64,000 nucleotides of DNA from an uncultured Asticcacaulis sp. (GCA_936940865.1 CAKZJB010000083.1:1-64000); one strand, 5' to 3'. Shown: positions 46,139 through 56,108, numbered from the stretch's first letter. The notes: generated from the letters alone by a model not told the origin. Translations and numbers: made by a program.

Positions 46139-46561
46139 TCAGGTCTGACCGAGCTTGCCAGCTTGGCTGGCATTGGCCATGGCACGGGCGAGGCCGAGGA
46201 ACTGCTTGCGAACCGCATTGTCTTCGATCTGCGGAAACACCAGAGCCAGTTCCTGGCCGTCGCTGGATTTTAGGAAAGCCGAGACATTGGCCTCGATCTC
46301 GTCGTTGAACGCCTGGAATTCGAGTTGGTCGAGTTCGGCGAAGAAGTAGGCCACAGGCACCTTCAACACGCGGGCTATTTCGAAGAGGGCGGACGCCGAG
46401 ATTCGTGACTGCGCCGTCTCGTATTTCTGGATCTGCTGCGGCGTCACGTCGACGGCATCAGCGAGCACGCTCTGGTGGAAACCAAGCTGCCTGCGCCTGC
46501 GCCGTATGACCTGCCCGACGTGGATATCCACGGCCTCGGGTTTTTTGTCGTCGTCTGTCAT
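46139..46561 (-). CDS. XRE-family transcriptional regulator
   Basis: 140 residues from the ATG at 46,561, with GGGAGAG upstream. The helix-turn-helix (about 15-70) shows HVGQVIRRRRRQLGFHQSVL and VTPQQIQKYETAQSRISAS, followed by a helical tail. It resembles the regulators upstream of luxR-like genes in alphaproteobacterial elements. It is divergent from the ABC transporter and precedes luxR, and could control either. Confidence 0.85.
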   Translation of the reverse strand: MTDDDKKPEAVDIHVGQVIRRRRRQLGFHQSVLADAVDVTPQQIQKYETAQSRISASALFEIARVLKVPVAYFFAELDQLEFQAFNDEIEANVSAFLKSSDGQELALVFPQIEDNAVRKQFLGLARAMANASQAGKLGQT

Positions 46562-46721
46562 CTGCGCTCTCCCTTGATCTTTCCCGGCTGAAACCATGGG
46601 CTGGTGTGCTTGTCCCGAGCGGCAGAATGTAACATCTGGTTTATTAGTCAATACTGAGTCGCATTTTAGTTGTTTGCAAAGGTGAAATAATTTAGGTTGT
46701 TTCGAAAGGGAGCGAAAAATT

Positions 46722-48458
46722 TTGAGTGGAGTTGACGTCATCCGGCGACTGCTTGGCCTGATGGGAGCCGCCCGTCTAAAATGCTGCGGGGCGATCGGGG
46801 CATGCCTTGGCCTGGAAGCCATTGGTATCGCCCTGGCGATCCTCGCCCCCTATGCCTTGAAAATCCTGGTGGATCACCTCGGCAAGGGGGATGCTTCAAT
46901 ATCTGCACTACTGGCCTATGTTTGCCTTTTCGTGGTCGCCTGGACGGCTACGACGATACTTGATCCGGTGCGAAATGCCTTTTCGTCGAAGATCAACACC
47001 CGCCTGGTCCGGGAACTGTCGGTGGGCGCACTGGCGGGAACGCTTGGCGATGGCCGCTGGCGAAAAGTCGACAGCGGGCGCGTCCAGGGTCTCCTGGAAC
47101 GGTTGCCCTACAATTTGGTTGTCCTCGTCGATGGACTGATCTGGCGCACGGCACCCTTGGCCATCCAGTTGCTGTTCAGCCTGGTGGTAATCGTGCGGAT
47201 CATGTCATGGACCTATGTGGCGGGATTCGCCGCGCTGGCCGTCGGTTTCGTCGCCGTCTCCTGGCTTGGCGTCTCGCGGCAGGTCGCCGTTTCGCGCGAC
47301 TACAACGAACGACTCGCCGCGTCGGGGGAATTGCTCGGTGACATCCTCAAGAATGCGCGCCGGGTCGTCGCCAACGGCGCGACCGGTTATGAACTTGCCG
47401 GGGTCGGCGCCAGTTTCGATGACCGGGAGCGCTCAGAATCATCCATGAACGGATCGCTCATCCGGCTGAGTTGTCTGCAATGGCTGGTCATGGCCATGGC
47501 CCTGTTCGTCATCATGGTGATGGCAGGCCTCGATGTCGTGCATGGCCTTATCACTGCTGGCGACTTCGTCCTCGTCCAGGCTTATGCCATCCGGTTGATC
47601 ATGCCCCTGTCGACCGTCGCCTTTGTATTGAGCCAAAGCGCGGGCGCACTCGCGGCCGTCGGCGACATACTCAACATGCAAGGGGTAACGCCAAAAGTAC
47701 CGCAACATGGTAAAGATCGAAAGCCAGTGTCCATTCGGCTGGAAGGCGTTTCATTTTCCTATGGACCCGATCTCCCTGGCTTGACCGACATCACGCTGGA
47801 GTTTCCGGCCGCTTCGTTCACCGCGATCGTCGGCGCCAACGGGTCAGGGAAGTCTACTCTGGCGCAACTGATCGCCGGACTGCTGGTGCCCAATGCTGGA
47901 ACCATACAGATCGAAGCCCGGACTCTGAGCGGGGCTGCGGAAGAAGACGGGATTGCGCAAAAGGTGCTTTACGTTCCGCAACGGACGTCCCTGTTCAACC
48001 GCGATCTCCGCGCCAACCTCATGTATCCACCCTTCGATCATGACGAGGCCGCGGCGCTCGACATACTGAGGTCATGGACCTTCCAGGACGGGGAACGGCC
48101 TATCGATCCGGACCTGAAGGTAGGCGAAGGCGGAAGCGCGCTTTCGGGCGGCCAGGCGCAGAAACTTGAGCTTGCCCGCCTAATGGGCATCAAGACGCCT
48201 TGCCTCGTGCTGGACGAGAGCACCTCGGCGCTCGATCCCCAGAGCGAGGCCAGGGTGATCGCCGACCTGCGCCGCGCCCTCGGAACAGGCACCACTCTGA
48301 TTCTGGTGACCCACCGCGTCGCCGTCGCCAGGGATGCGGACCAAGTCGTGTGGTTACAAGAAGGTCGGGTTGCGGCGACCGGAGCACACGAGGAGTTGCT
48401 GGATTTCGAGGATTATCGAATACTTTGGGGCTCGGGCCGAATAGGCGAGAAAGCGTGA
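46722..48458 (+). CDS. ABC exporter, fused membrane and ATPase domains
   Basis: 578 residues from a TTG at 46,722, with AAGGGAG eight to nine bases upstream. Six membrane helices (about 15-300) precede a nucleotide-binding domain: Walker A VGANGSGKSTLAQL near 370, the signature SALSGGQAQKLELARL near 471, Walker B CLVLDESTSALD near 492 and H-loop VTHR. This is the layout of peptide, lipid or drug exporters. It stands alone between XRE regulators, 11 kb from the lasso biosynthetic genes. A role in lasso peptide export is possible but not shown. Confidence 0.85.
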   Translation: MSGVDVIRRLLGLMGAARLKCCGAIGACLGLEAIGIALAILAPYALKILVDHLGKGDASISALLAYVCLFVVAWTATTILDPVRNAFSSKINTRLVRELSVGALAGTLGDGRWRKVDSGRVQGLLERLPYNLVVLVDGLIWRTAPLAIQLLFSLVVIVRIMSWTYVAGFAALAVGFVAVSWLGVSRQVAVSRDYNERLAASGELLGDILKNARRVVANGATGYELAGVGASFDDRERSESSMNGSLIRLSCLQWLVMAMALFVIMVMAGLDVVHGLITAGDFVLVQAYAIRLIMPLSTVAFVLSQSAGALAAVGDILNMQGVTPKVPQHGKDRKPVSIRLEGVSFSYGPDLPGLTDITLEFPAASFTAIVGANGSGKSTLAQLIAGLLVPNAGTIQIEARTLSGAAEEDGIAQKVLYVPQRTSLFNRDLRANLMYPPFDHDEAAALDILRSWTFQDGERPIDPDLKVGEGGSALSGGQAQKLELARLMGIKTPCLVLDESTSALDPQSEARVIADLRRALGTGTTLILVTHRVAVARDADQVVWLQEGRVAATGAHEELLDFEDYRILWGSGRIGEKA

Positions 48459-48500
48459 CGTTTATGGCACGGCGATGCAGCCGGAATACTTCGACAGTAA

Positions 48501-48842
48501 TTATTTTCGATCTAAAGCGGCGTCCAAGAGCCTCTCTATCCAAATTAAATCGGTCTCCGACAATCCCGCCAAACGCACTGTGATTGCCGAAAGGCGTGAA
48601 TTTTCTAAGGCGCCTTTAGGTATTGAAGCGCTAAAAAGCTCCGCTTCATCAATATTCAATGCCTTGGCTAAGCTCGAGATGGTGGCAAAACTTGCACCGG
48701 TCTTGCCAGTTTCAATTCTTCCTATCATATTCAATGACAATGGAGGAATTGTCGCATCAGCCAATTCTTGCTGAGTTAAATTTTGCTTTTTGCGATGGGC
48801 AGCTACCAAGGCGCCAAAGCGCTGTTTTAATTTGTCTTCCAT
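48501..48842 (-). CDS. XRE-family regulator
   Basis: 113 residues. Helix-turn-helix at about 8-62: RFGALVAAHRKKQNLTQQEL and LSLNMIGRIETGKTGASFAT. The A+T content is higher than in neighbouring genes, a sign of a different origin. Converges on the ABC gene. Confidence 0.82.
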   Translation of the reverse strand: MEDKLKQRFGALVAAHRKKQNLTQQELADATIPPLSLNMIGRIETGKTGASFATISSLAKALNIDEAELFSASIPKGALENSRLSAITVRLAGLSETDLIWIERLLDAALDRK

Positions 48843-48984
48843 CCATAACGGTTACGAAGAAAGTCTCATCGTTCAAATTGAGGCGTATTCATCATTTTTC
48901 TAAAATCACATCTGGATTGATGGTGTGCCCGAACAATTTGTTTCAGGCTCGCCCGAAGAGATTGCGGCGGAGACTAAGGTAGGT

Positions 48985-49320
48985 TCACTTCGTCTCGATC
49001 ATGGTAAAGATCACCCTTTTTAGCTTGATAATCTCACCTTCATTCAACTTCGAGAGCGCGGCGGAAATATCGTGCAAATGACGACTGTTGAGATTCTTGT
49101 TGTAGAAATTTGTAGAAAACAAATCAGCAGCGTCAATATTCAAGGCTAAAACCAATTTCTCGATCATATTGAAACTTGGTGAGGATTTTGCCCTCTCCAA
49201 AGCCCGGATTGTACTGATTGCAACACCAGCCTTTTCGGCAAGTTCGGGCTGTGTCATCCCACGAGCTTTTCGTCGGCTCGCGAGCAACTTCCCAAACCTG
49301 ACCTTAAGATCGCTTTCCAT
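48985..49320 (-). CDS. XRE-family regulator
   Basis: 111 residues. Helix-turn-helix at about 7-60 with RFGKLLASRRKARGMTQPEL and VAISTIRALERAKSSPSFNM. It has the same plan as the regulator at 48,501, and the two C-termini are similar in pattern (LNIDAADLFS against LNIDEAELFS), so they look like diverged duplicates. Divergent from the lasso uptake operon, and so a candidate regulator of it. Confidence 0.82.
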   Translation of the reverse strand: MESDLKVRFGKLLASRRKARGMTQPELAEKAGVAISTIRALERAKSSPSFNMIEKLVLALNIDAADLFSTNFYNKNLNSRHLHDISAALSKLNEGEIIKLKRVIFTMIETK

Positions 49321-49520
49321 TGGCTATGGCATAGCGAATTCCTTTTGGCCTCGGAATTGACGCAAATTGTATCTTTTCGGAAAGATACATTCTGATTGTA
49401 TGTTGATGAATTTTAGTGCTACTTTTTAGATAACATGATTGTGGGTGTGGTGTCTGACACGCGATGATTTCGCCCGCAGTCTACCGAATGCTGCAATGCA
49501 CGGTCTTCCGAAAGGCTGAG

Positions 49521-49787
49521 ATGGCGATGATATTTCCTCGTTGGTTTGCCGCGACCAAGAAGAATTTGACCGTGGATCAGTATGTCGGGGGGCGCATCCG
49601 ACATTTTCGTGAATCGAAAGGCGTTTCCATCGCGGTAGTGGCGGAGAAAATAAGTCTTTCGTCTAAGCAGCTAGCCTTTGCTGAACTGGGGCGCAGACGC
49701 TTATCCGCGTCGCAACTCTTCGCCATTGCGCGCCATCTCGACGTCTCCGTCGCCGCCTTCTTTGACCGTCGGGAGGGCACACTATGA
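49521..49787 (+). CDS. XRE-family regulator heading the lasso uptake operon
   Basis: 88 residues from the ATG at 49,521, with AAGG upstream; an ATG at 49,464 would add 19 residues. HTH region about 20-80: GGRIRHFRESKGVSIAVVAE and LSASQLFAIARHLDVSVAAF. Its stop overlaps the start of the sigma factor by 4 bp (ATGA), so the two are coupled. An XRE protein joined to FecI is not part of the usual FecI-FecR layout and may add a repressor step. Confidence 0.75.
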   Translation: MAMIFPRWFAATKKNLTVDQYVGGRIRHFRESKGVSIAVVAEKISLSSKQLAFAELGRRRLSASQLFAIARHLDVSVAAFFDRREGTL

Positions 49788-50359
49788 GTTGGCTACGCCC
49801 GGTCGACCGTTGGTTATGCGATGAGGTTCTGCCCCATAAGCACGCCTATCTGGCTCTAGCACGCCGGTTGACCCGCAATGCGGAAGCCGCGAACGATATC
49901 GTTCAGGATGTCTATGCCGAGGTGCTGCAAGGCGACACCTGGAAAACGGCCCGCGATCCCAAGGCATTCGTCCTGCGCATCGTCTATTGCCGATCCATCA
50001 ACTGGGTGAACCGCCAGAAGATCGTGCCGCTGCATCCGCTACCTGAATACGAAGGGTTGTCATACGCCGACTTCGGCCCGGACGCGTTCGACAATCTGTC
50101 GGGCCGCGAGGAATTGGAAGCCGTCCTGGAAATCCTGGCTGATATGCCGGCACGCTGCCGCCAGGTGATTACCATGCGGCGCATCGAAGAACTACCCCCC
50201 AGGGAGATCGCCCGTCGTCTCGGCATCGACTTGGTCACGGTGCGTCGGCACATGGCACGGGGTGTGGCCATCCTGACTGAACGCTTGGGCCAACGCGGTT
50301 CGCCTCGAAAGGGGTCTACTATCGATAATCAGGACATCCCGTCCACCAAGGTCGAATAG
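49784..50359 (+). CDS. ECF sigma factor, FecI type (lasso uptake)
   Basis: 191 residues. Region 2 (about 20-85) has ARRLTRNAEAANDIVQDVYA, and region 4 (about 110-165) has LADMPARCRQVITMRRIEEL and GIDLVTVRRHMARGVAIL. FecI factors turn on the receptor operon when FecR is triggered by the loaded receptor. Here the operon is XRE-FecI-FecR-receptor-isopeptidase, the layout known for proteobacterial lasso clusters with isopeptidases. Confidence 0.9.
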   Translation: MSWLRPVDRWLCDEVLPHKHAYLALARRLTRNAEAANDIVQDVYAEVLQGDTWKTARDPKAFVLRIVYCRSINWVNRQKIVPLHPLPEYEGLSYADFGPDAFDNLSGREELEAVLEILADMPARCRQVITMRRIEELPPREIARRLGIDLVTVRRHMARGVAILTERLGQRGSPRKGSTIDNQDIPSTKVE

Positions 50360-50426
50360 ACGGCGTGTGGCGAGCGGATTATGAATAGCCCCGGCACTCA
50401 ACTCAAGCGAACCGGGAGGCAGTGAA

Positions 50427-51383
50427 TTGACAACGGAAAAGCCATCCTGGGACGCCCTTCACGCGGAGGCCGCCGATTGGCTCGCGGCCATGGACACCGG
50501 CCAAGCCAGCCGCGACGAATTCGAGAAATGGCGCGAGGCCGATCCGCGCCATGCGGCAGCGTTTGCACAGGTTGCCGGCTCGCTCATGACGTTGGATCGA
50601 CTGAAGCCTGAGTTGAAGGCGCGCGTGGCACCGGTGAGGGTAACGTCACGCCGCGTCTTTGTCCTGGCCGGTGTTGGTGCGTTCGTGGCCGCCGCCGCCG
50701 TCGGCGGATTCGCCGTGGCCACCGCGAAATCAACACTAGCGACCAAGGTAGGCGAGCGAAAGACGCAACGCCTGCCGGACGGTGGCCTTCTTCAACTGAA
50801 TACGGCCTCGAAGGTGCAATACCGGTCGCATGCCGGTGTCACCGAACTCTGGCTGCGGGAAGGCGAACTTTCCCTCGACTTGTCGCATGGCGGGGGGCTT
50901 TGCCGTTTGTATGCTGCGGACCGGGTGGCCGAATTTTCCGATGCCACGGTCAATGCGCGCTTACGCGGCAACCTGCTCGACCTGGCTGTCGTGACAGGCA
51001 GTTGCAAGCTGATGCCTGCGAAGGGCAGCGCCGCCCGTGCCGACGCCCAGTCGGCACCCACTGTCGTTCAGGCCAACCACGCCGTCTTGTCGGGCGCGAC
51101 CGAGTCGATCGTCCGCCCGCTGAACGATGTCGATACGGCCTTCCTGACCGGATGGCCGAAGGGCGAACTGGTCTTCGAGGGGCAGACGCTCGACACGGCG
51201 GTGGCCGAGTACAATCGCTATCTTCCGAACCGGATCGTGGTGGCTGACGCGTCCCTCTCCGGCATCCGGCTCGGCGGCCGTTTCACGACCCGCGATCCTA
51301 CCGCTTTTCTGCAGGCGTTGCACCAGAGCTTTGGCATTCGTGCAACAGATGACGGCGAAGGCACCATCACCCTCACAAAATAA
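50427..51383 (+). CDS. FecR-like anti-sigma factor (lasso uptake)
   Basis: 318 residues from a TTG at 50,427 with GGGAGG seven bases upstream. A cytoplasmic part with DEFEKWREADPRHAAAFAQV is followed by a membrane helix (about 74-97) and the periplasmic FecR domain (LPDGGLLQLNTASKVQYRS). The C-terminal STN-like segment has AEYNRYLPNRIVVADA and GGRFTTRDPTAFLQAL. It should sense the receptor at 51.5-54.0 kb and control the sigma factor before it. Confidence 0.9.
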   Translation: MTTEKPSWDALHAEAADWLAAMDTGQASRDEFEKWREADPRHAAAFAQVAGSLMTLDRLKPELKARVAPVRVTSRRVFVLAGVGAFVAAAAVGGFAVATAKSTLATKVGERKTQRLPDGGLLQLNTASKVQYRSHAGVTELWLREGELSLDLSHGGGLCRLYAADRVAEFSDATVNARLRGNLLDLAVVTGSCKLMPAKGSAARADAQSAPTVVQANHAVLSGATESIVRPLNDVDTAFLTGWPKGELVFEGQTLDTAVAEYNRYLPNRIVVADASLSGIRLGGRFTTRDPTAFLQALHQSFGIRATDDGEGTITLTK

Positions 51384-51465
51384 TCAGGCCTGATTGATCG
51401 GTTCGCATTCGGCGCCGGACTTCACCCCTCTCGTCACGCAAGTGACATGTTCAAGGGGTGGCTCA

Positions 51466-54015
51466 ATGTTCAAGTTTTCAAGCAAATCGGTCCGCAAGAG
51501 TGGTACGGCGCTGGCGGCTGTTTTCCTCATCATGGCGGCGGGTGCGGCATCGGCCAAGGTCGGGGACCAGGTCTATGCGTTCAAGATCCCGGCGGAAAAC
51601 ACGGCGAAGGCGCTCAATGATTTTGCGCGCCAGGCCAACCTCCAGATCATGTTTCCCTATGACCTGGCGTCCCAGCATAACGCCCCGGCCATCTCCGGCC
51701 AGTTCACGCGCGCGGACGTCTTGACCCGACTTCTCGACGGCACGGGCCTGGAAGTGGCAGAGGAGAGCGACACGTCGGTCACGTTGCGTGTTGCCACGTC
51801 GGCCGGTACCAAGCCCACGGCGGGAAACGGCATAGAATCGACCGAGGTCATCGTAACGGGAACGCACATCCGCGGCGGCAATGCCACGTCTCCGGTCCAC
51901 ACCTTAACGCAGAAAGACATCGAGCAGTCCGGTTACTCGCAGGTCGGCGACCTGATGCGTAGTCTTCCGGAAAACTTTGGGGGCGGGCAAAATCCCGGCG
52001 TCATTTCGGCCGACGGATCGAACGTGGGGAACTACAACCTGTCTGGCGCCTCGACGGTCAACCTGCGCGGCCTGGGAGCGGATGCGACCCTTGTTCTGGT
52101 CAATGGGCATCGCATGTCGGCCGACGGTGACTATGGTGCGTCCGATATTTCCGGGATTCCCCTGGGGGCTATCCAGCGGATTGACATCGTTCCGGACGGT
52201 GCCTCGGCCCTTTATGGGTCGGACGCAGTAGCCGGAGTGGTCAATTTCGTCTTGCGGCGGTCCTATTCCGGTCTGGAGGTCCAAGCCGTCGCCGGCGGCG
52301 CGAGCCAAGGCGGGGGCACGCTTCGGCAGGGATCGATCCTTGGCGGTTTCAGCACCGGACGCTTTCACGGACTAGCCAATGTCGAAATCGCGAACCAGGA
52401 CTCGGTTGTAGCGCGGGATCGCCGAAGCGCCAGCGGCGTCAGCCCGGAGGCTACGTTGTTCCCAGACCTTCGTCGCCAATCTCTATTCCTGAGCGGCGGG
52501 GTCGATCTTAGCGATGCGCTTACTCTCTCGACCGACATCCTGGTGAACCAGAGGTCCATGGCGACCATCACCCAGTTCACGCCGGCTTCGGCAGTGGCGC
52601 ACGCCACGACGAATACGCCGTCATTTACGGCCGCATTCAACCTGGATGTCCAACTGGGGAGCGACTGGAAACTCCGACTATCCGATGTCGTGTCCGGAAG
52701 TCGCAACAGTTTCACGACCTATTATCCTGCCTATGACTACAGCAATTCAGGTAGATACCGGAATACCCTCAATACTGTCGAAGCTACGGCCGACGGGACC
52801 CTTGCGACGCTTCCGTCCGGGCCTGTGAAAGCCGCTTTTGGCATAGGTACGCGCCACGAAACCTTCAACTATCCGGCGGACGAGACCAGGGACGGGCAGT
52901 ACCTTTTCGGAGAAGTCCAGCTTCCTTTAGTGGTTCCGTCCGTTCATCGGCCCGGCCTCCACCAACTCGACGTCAACGCGTCCGTCAGGACGGAGCGCTA
53001 TGCTCATATCGGAAGTGCGACCGTCCCCAAGATCGGCTTGCGTTACGTGCCGCTAGACGGGGTGACGGTGCGCGCCAGCTGGGGCAAGTCCTTCAAGGCG
53101 CCAACCTTCATCCAACTCTACAATACCCGATACGCCTATCTCATAAACGCGAGCGACCTTGGGTACGCCCCAATGGGCACCGTCCTGGTCACGACCGGCG
53201 GCAATCCGGACCTGAAGCCTGAGAAGTCGACCTCCTGGACCCTGAACGGCGAGTACGTTCCGCCGGCCATGCCTGGGCTGTCGTTCTCGGCGACCTATTT
53301 CGACATCAGGTATACCGGTCGCATCGTGACCCCCACCGGCATATTATTGAACGCCCTGGCGACCGACCAGTTTGCGCCCTATATCCAACAATCGCCGAAT
53401 GCGGCGGCGCAGGCCGCCGTCATCGCCGACGTTGCGTCCTTCCAGAACTGGTCATCGGGCGCGTATGACCCCGCCAATGTCGTCGCGCTGTTTCGAAACA
53501 ACTATGTCAACGCTACCGGCCAGACGGAGAGAGGAATCGATCTCGCCTTTCGCCAATCGTTCGATCTGAGCGAGGGCAAGGTCTCCACCTTTGCGAATGC
53601 GACCTTCCTCCAATTGAGGCAGCAGTTCATCCCAACCTCTCCCGTGGTGGAATTATCAGGCACGGTCTTTTACGTTCCCCGGCAAAAAGTCCGCGCGGGC
53701 GTGATCTTCGCAAAAGGTCCATTCACCACGACCTTGACGGCAAACCATGTCTCGTCTGAGCAGGATACCGGCGTGACGCCATTGAGGCGCGTCGGGGCGT
53801 GGACAACCGCCGACCTTGTTGCGGCGTACCAGTTCCGCGGAACATCCGGAATCGGCAAGGACCTTCGCGTTTCCCTTGCGATCTTGAACCTGTTCGATCG
53901 CAAGCCACCCTTGGCTCTTAGCGGCAGCGTTGGATATTCCGGGATCAACTACGACAGCACCAACACATCAATCATGGGCCGGTTCGGAACCCTCAGCGTT
54001 TCGAAGGCCTGGTGA
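51466..54015 (+). CDS. TonB-dependent receptor with STN domain (lasso peptide uptake)
   Basis: 849 residues from the ATG at 51,466 (AAGGGGTGG upstream). Signal peptide, then STN domain (about 28-100, YAFKIPAENTAKALNDFARQ), plug (about 125-260, GTHIRGGNATSPVHTLTQKD and TVNLRGLGADATLVLVNGHR) and a barrel ending in Trp (SKAW). The STN domain lets it signal to FecR. It overlaps the isopeptidase gene by 1-4 bp. The neighbourhood makes a lasso peptide the likely ligand; a siderophore or other peptide is the alternative. Confidence 0.92.
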   Translation: MFKFSSKSVRKSGTALAAVFLIMAAGAASAKVGDQVYAFKIPAENTAKALNDFARQANLQIMFPYDLASQHNAPAISGQFTRADVLTRLLDGTGLEVAEESDTSVTLRVATSAGTKPTAGNGIESTEVIVTGTHIRGGNATSPVHTLTQKDIEQSGYSQVGDLMRSLPENFGGGQNPGVISADGSNVGNYNLSGASTVNLRGLGADATLVLVNGHRMSADGDYGASDISGIPLGAIQRIDIVPDGASALYGSDAVAGVVNFVLRRSYSGLEVQAVAGGASQGGGTLRQGSILGGFSTGRFHGLANVEIANQDSVVARDRRSASGVSPEATLFPDLRRQSLFLSGGVDLSDALTLSTDILVNQRSMATITQFTPASAVAHATTNTPSFTAAFNLDVQLGSDWKLRLSDVVSGSRNSFTTYYPAYDYSNSGRYRNTLNTVEATADGTLATLPSGPVKAAFGIGTRHETFNYPADETRDGQYLFGEVQLPLVVPSVHRPGLHQLDVNASVRTERYAHIGSATVPKIGLRYVPLDGVTVRASWGKSFKAPTFIQLYNTRYAYLINASDLGYAPMGTVLVTTGGNPDLKPEKSTSWTLNGEYVPPAMPGLSFSATYFDIRYTGRIVTPTGILLNALATDQFAPYIQQSPNAAAQAAVIADVASFQNWSSGAYDPANVVALFRNNYVNATGQTERGIDLAFRQSFDLSEGKVSTFANATFLQLRQQFIPTSPVVELSGTVFYVPRQKVRAGVIFAKGPFTTTLTANHVSSEQDTGVTPLRRVGAWTTADLVAAYQFRGTSGIGKDLRVSLAILNLFDRKPPLALSGSVGYSGINYDSTNTSIMGRFGTLSVSKAW

Positions 54016-56108
54016 TGTCGGGACTAGCACTGATGTCGGCGGTTGCAGCCTTGGCCGCAGCCTCTCCAAGCGAGGTGACGGCACCTATCTGTCATGTCCT
54101 GCCCGAACCGGTGATTTCGCCTCAAGCTCCAGGGCGTGGAGTTACGCCGGAAGACATTGCGACGCTGCGCGACATCGGCACGCCGAATATACCGACCACG
54201 CGCGATCGACTGTTTACCGTTTCGCCGGATGGGCGCCGGATCGCGTTCCAGGTCCGGCAGGCGGATGTCGCTGGGAACCGGTATTGCCTAGGCATGGTCG
54301 TTATTGACCTGGGCAAGCCCGACAGCCCGGTCATCGTGGACCAGGGAGGAGAATTCCTTGCCTTTCCGCTGAGCAGCTACGGTATCGCCGATAATCCGCC
54401 TTCGGGGCTGCCAAGCACGATTACGCCGCTATGGTCTCCGGATGGCCGTTGGATCGCCTATCTCCGGCAAGACAACGGCACCGCACAGGTCTGGCGGGCG
54501 CGCACTGACGGTTCGGGCGCCGAGCAGGTTACGCATTTGCCGTTCAATGTCGAAGTGTTTGCGTGGACGGCCGATGGTCAAGGCATTGTCGTCGGCGGTC
54601 GACCTGGGATAGTCGAGTTCAATCTTAACGTGGAAATCGAAGGCCTGAGCGGCTATCGATACGACGAGCGAACCGTTCCGAGCATCCGGTCCCGGCCCAT
54701 CGCGCGCGAGCCGATCGAAACCCGATATTTCAAGGTGACGCTTGGCTCTGGCACCGTTAGTGAAGCCGCCGCCGACGAACGGGCACTGGCCGATCCCTCG
54801 GCCGTAAGCCCGCAGACGCCAGGCGCCAGTTGGGTCGTGAAGGACCAAGCCGGAAACATGGCCTGGGCTGCGCCGCAAAGGCCGGACGACGTTTCCGCCC
54901 CGACGATCCTTCACACCCGCTATGCGGGGAAACCGGAGCGGGTCTGTATCGAAGCAACTTGCCAGGGTGTCCAAGACGCATGGTTCGACACTGCAACGGG
55001 CGACCTAATCTATTTACGATATTTCCGTGGCGAATCCGACGAGCAGGTCTACCGCTGGGCTGTCGGCGCAAAGCAGCCAGAGTTGCTTTGGCGAACGGAA
55101 AACCGGTTCGCGTCATGCCAAAAGAGCGGCGCGGACTTGGTGTGTACCGTGGACGAACTCACCCGGCCCCGCCGCATCGTCAAGCTGGATTTGCAAGGCT
55201 GGCACATGACGACCGTTTTCGATCCCAACCCCGCGTTTGCGACGTTGCAAAAAGGCCAGGTCCAGTTGCTGCGCTGGACGAACGGCTATGGTGTCGAAAG
55301 CTTCGGCCATCTGGTCCTGCCGCCGGATCATAAGCCGGGAGACAAGCACCCGCTGGTCGTGGTGGGCTACAATTCCCTGGGTTTCTTGAGGGGCGGAACC
55401 GGCGACGAATACCCGATACTGGCCTTGGCCGAACAAGGGTTTGCCGTGTTGAACTACCAGACGCCCGTAGATATCGGGATCAAGATAGGCGCCAAAACGT
55501 GGGAGGAACTCCGCCGCATCAATTCCACGGATTGGCAAGAATACCGCAATGCGGTCTCGTCCATTGATACCGGTGTTGACGCGGCGATCGCCACAGGGGC
55601 GGTCGACTCGACCAAGATCGGACTGACGGGCTTGAGCTTCGGCGGGTCCGTCGCCCAATTCACCTTGGTCAACAACCGTCGCTATTCCGCGGCGATCTTG
55701 AGCACGTGCTGCGAGGAGGCGAGCGTCGCCACGATGTTCGCCGGTCCGGGATTTGGCAAAGTCATTCACGATGAGGGCTATCCGCGTCTGACCGATGACG
55801 CCCCCAAATTCTGGAGGCCTATGTCGTTTCGGCTGAATGCCACGACGATGTCGACGCCGCTGCTGCTGCAAATTCCTGACAGGGAGTTCTTGATCGCTAT
55901 TGAGGGCGTGACGGCCCTTCGGGAAGCGGGCCAACCCATCGATGTCTACACCTTCCCGAATGAGTCTCATGTCAAATGGCAGCCTATCCATCGCTTGGCG
56001 GTGTACCAGCGGGGCATCCAATGGTTCGATTTCTGGCTGCGCGGACGGGAAGATCCCGATCCCGTCCAGCCGGACCAATACCAGGTCTGGCGCGCGTTAA
56101 GGCGCTAG
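54012..56108 (+). CDS. Lasso peptide isopeptidase (S9 family, AtxE-like)
   Basis: 698 residues counting from a GTG at 54,012 that overlaps the receptor stop; an ATG follows directly. A signal peptide (GLALMSAVAALAAASPS) sends it to the periplasm. A seven-bladed propeller (about 50-420) precedes an alpha/beta-hydrolase domain with GLTGLSFGGSVAQF (nucleophile Ser542), LQIPDREFLIAIEG (Asp623) and FPNESHVKWQP (His653). This is the prolyl-oligopeptidase plan of astexin isopeptidases, which open the isopeptide ring of the matching lasso peptide after import. Two extra Cys pairs (RVCIEATC, STCCEE) are visible. Confidence 0.88.
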   Translation: MMSGLALMSAVAALAAASPSEVTAPICHVLPEPVISPQAPGRGVTPEDIATLRDIGTPNIPTTRDRLFTVSPDGRRIAFQVRQADVAGNRYCLGMVVIDLGKPDSPVIVDQGGEFLAFPLSSYGIADNPPSGLPSTITPLWSPDGRWIAYLRQDNGTAQVWRARTDGSGAEQVTHLPFNVEVFAWTADGQGIVVGGRPGIVEFNLNVEIEGLSGYRYDERTVPSIRSRPIAREPIETRYFKVTLGSGTVSEAAADERALADPSAVSPQTPGASWVVKDQAGNMAWAAPQRPDDVSAPTILHTRYAGKPERVCIEATCQGVQDAWFDTATGDLIYLRYFRGESDEQVYRWAVGAKQPELLWRTENRFASCQKSGADLVCTVDELTRPRRIVKLDLQGWHMTTVFDPNPAFATLQKGQVQLLRWTNGYGVESFGHLVLPPDHKPGDKHPLVVVGYNSLGFLRGGTGDEYPILALAEQGFAVLNYQTPVDIGIKIGAKTWEELRRINSTDWQEYRNAVSSIDTGVDAAIATGAVDSTKIGLTGLSFGGSVAQFTLVNNRRYSAAILSTCCEEASVATMFAGPGFGKVIHDEGYPRLTDDAPKFWRPMSFRLNATTMSTPLLLQIPDREFLIAIEGVTALREAGQPIDVYTFPNESHVKWQPIHRLAVYQRGIQWFDFWLRGREDPDPVQPDQYQVWRALRR

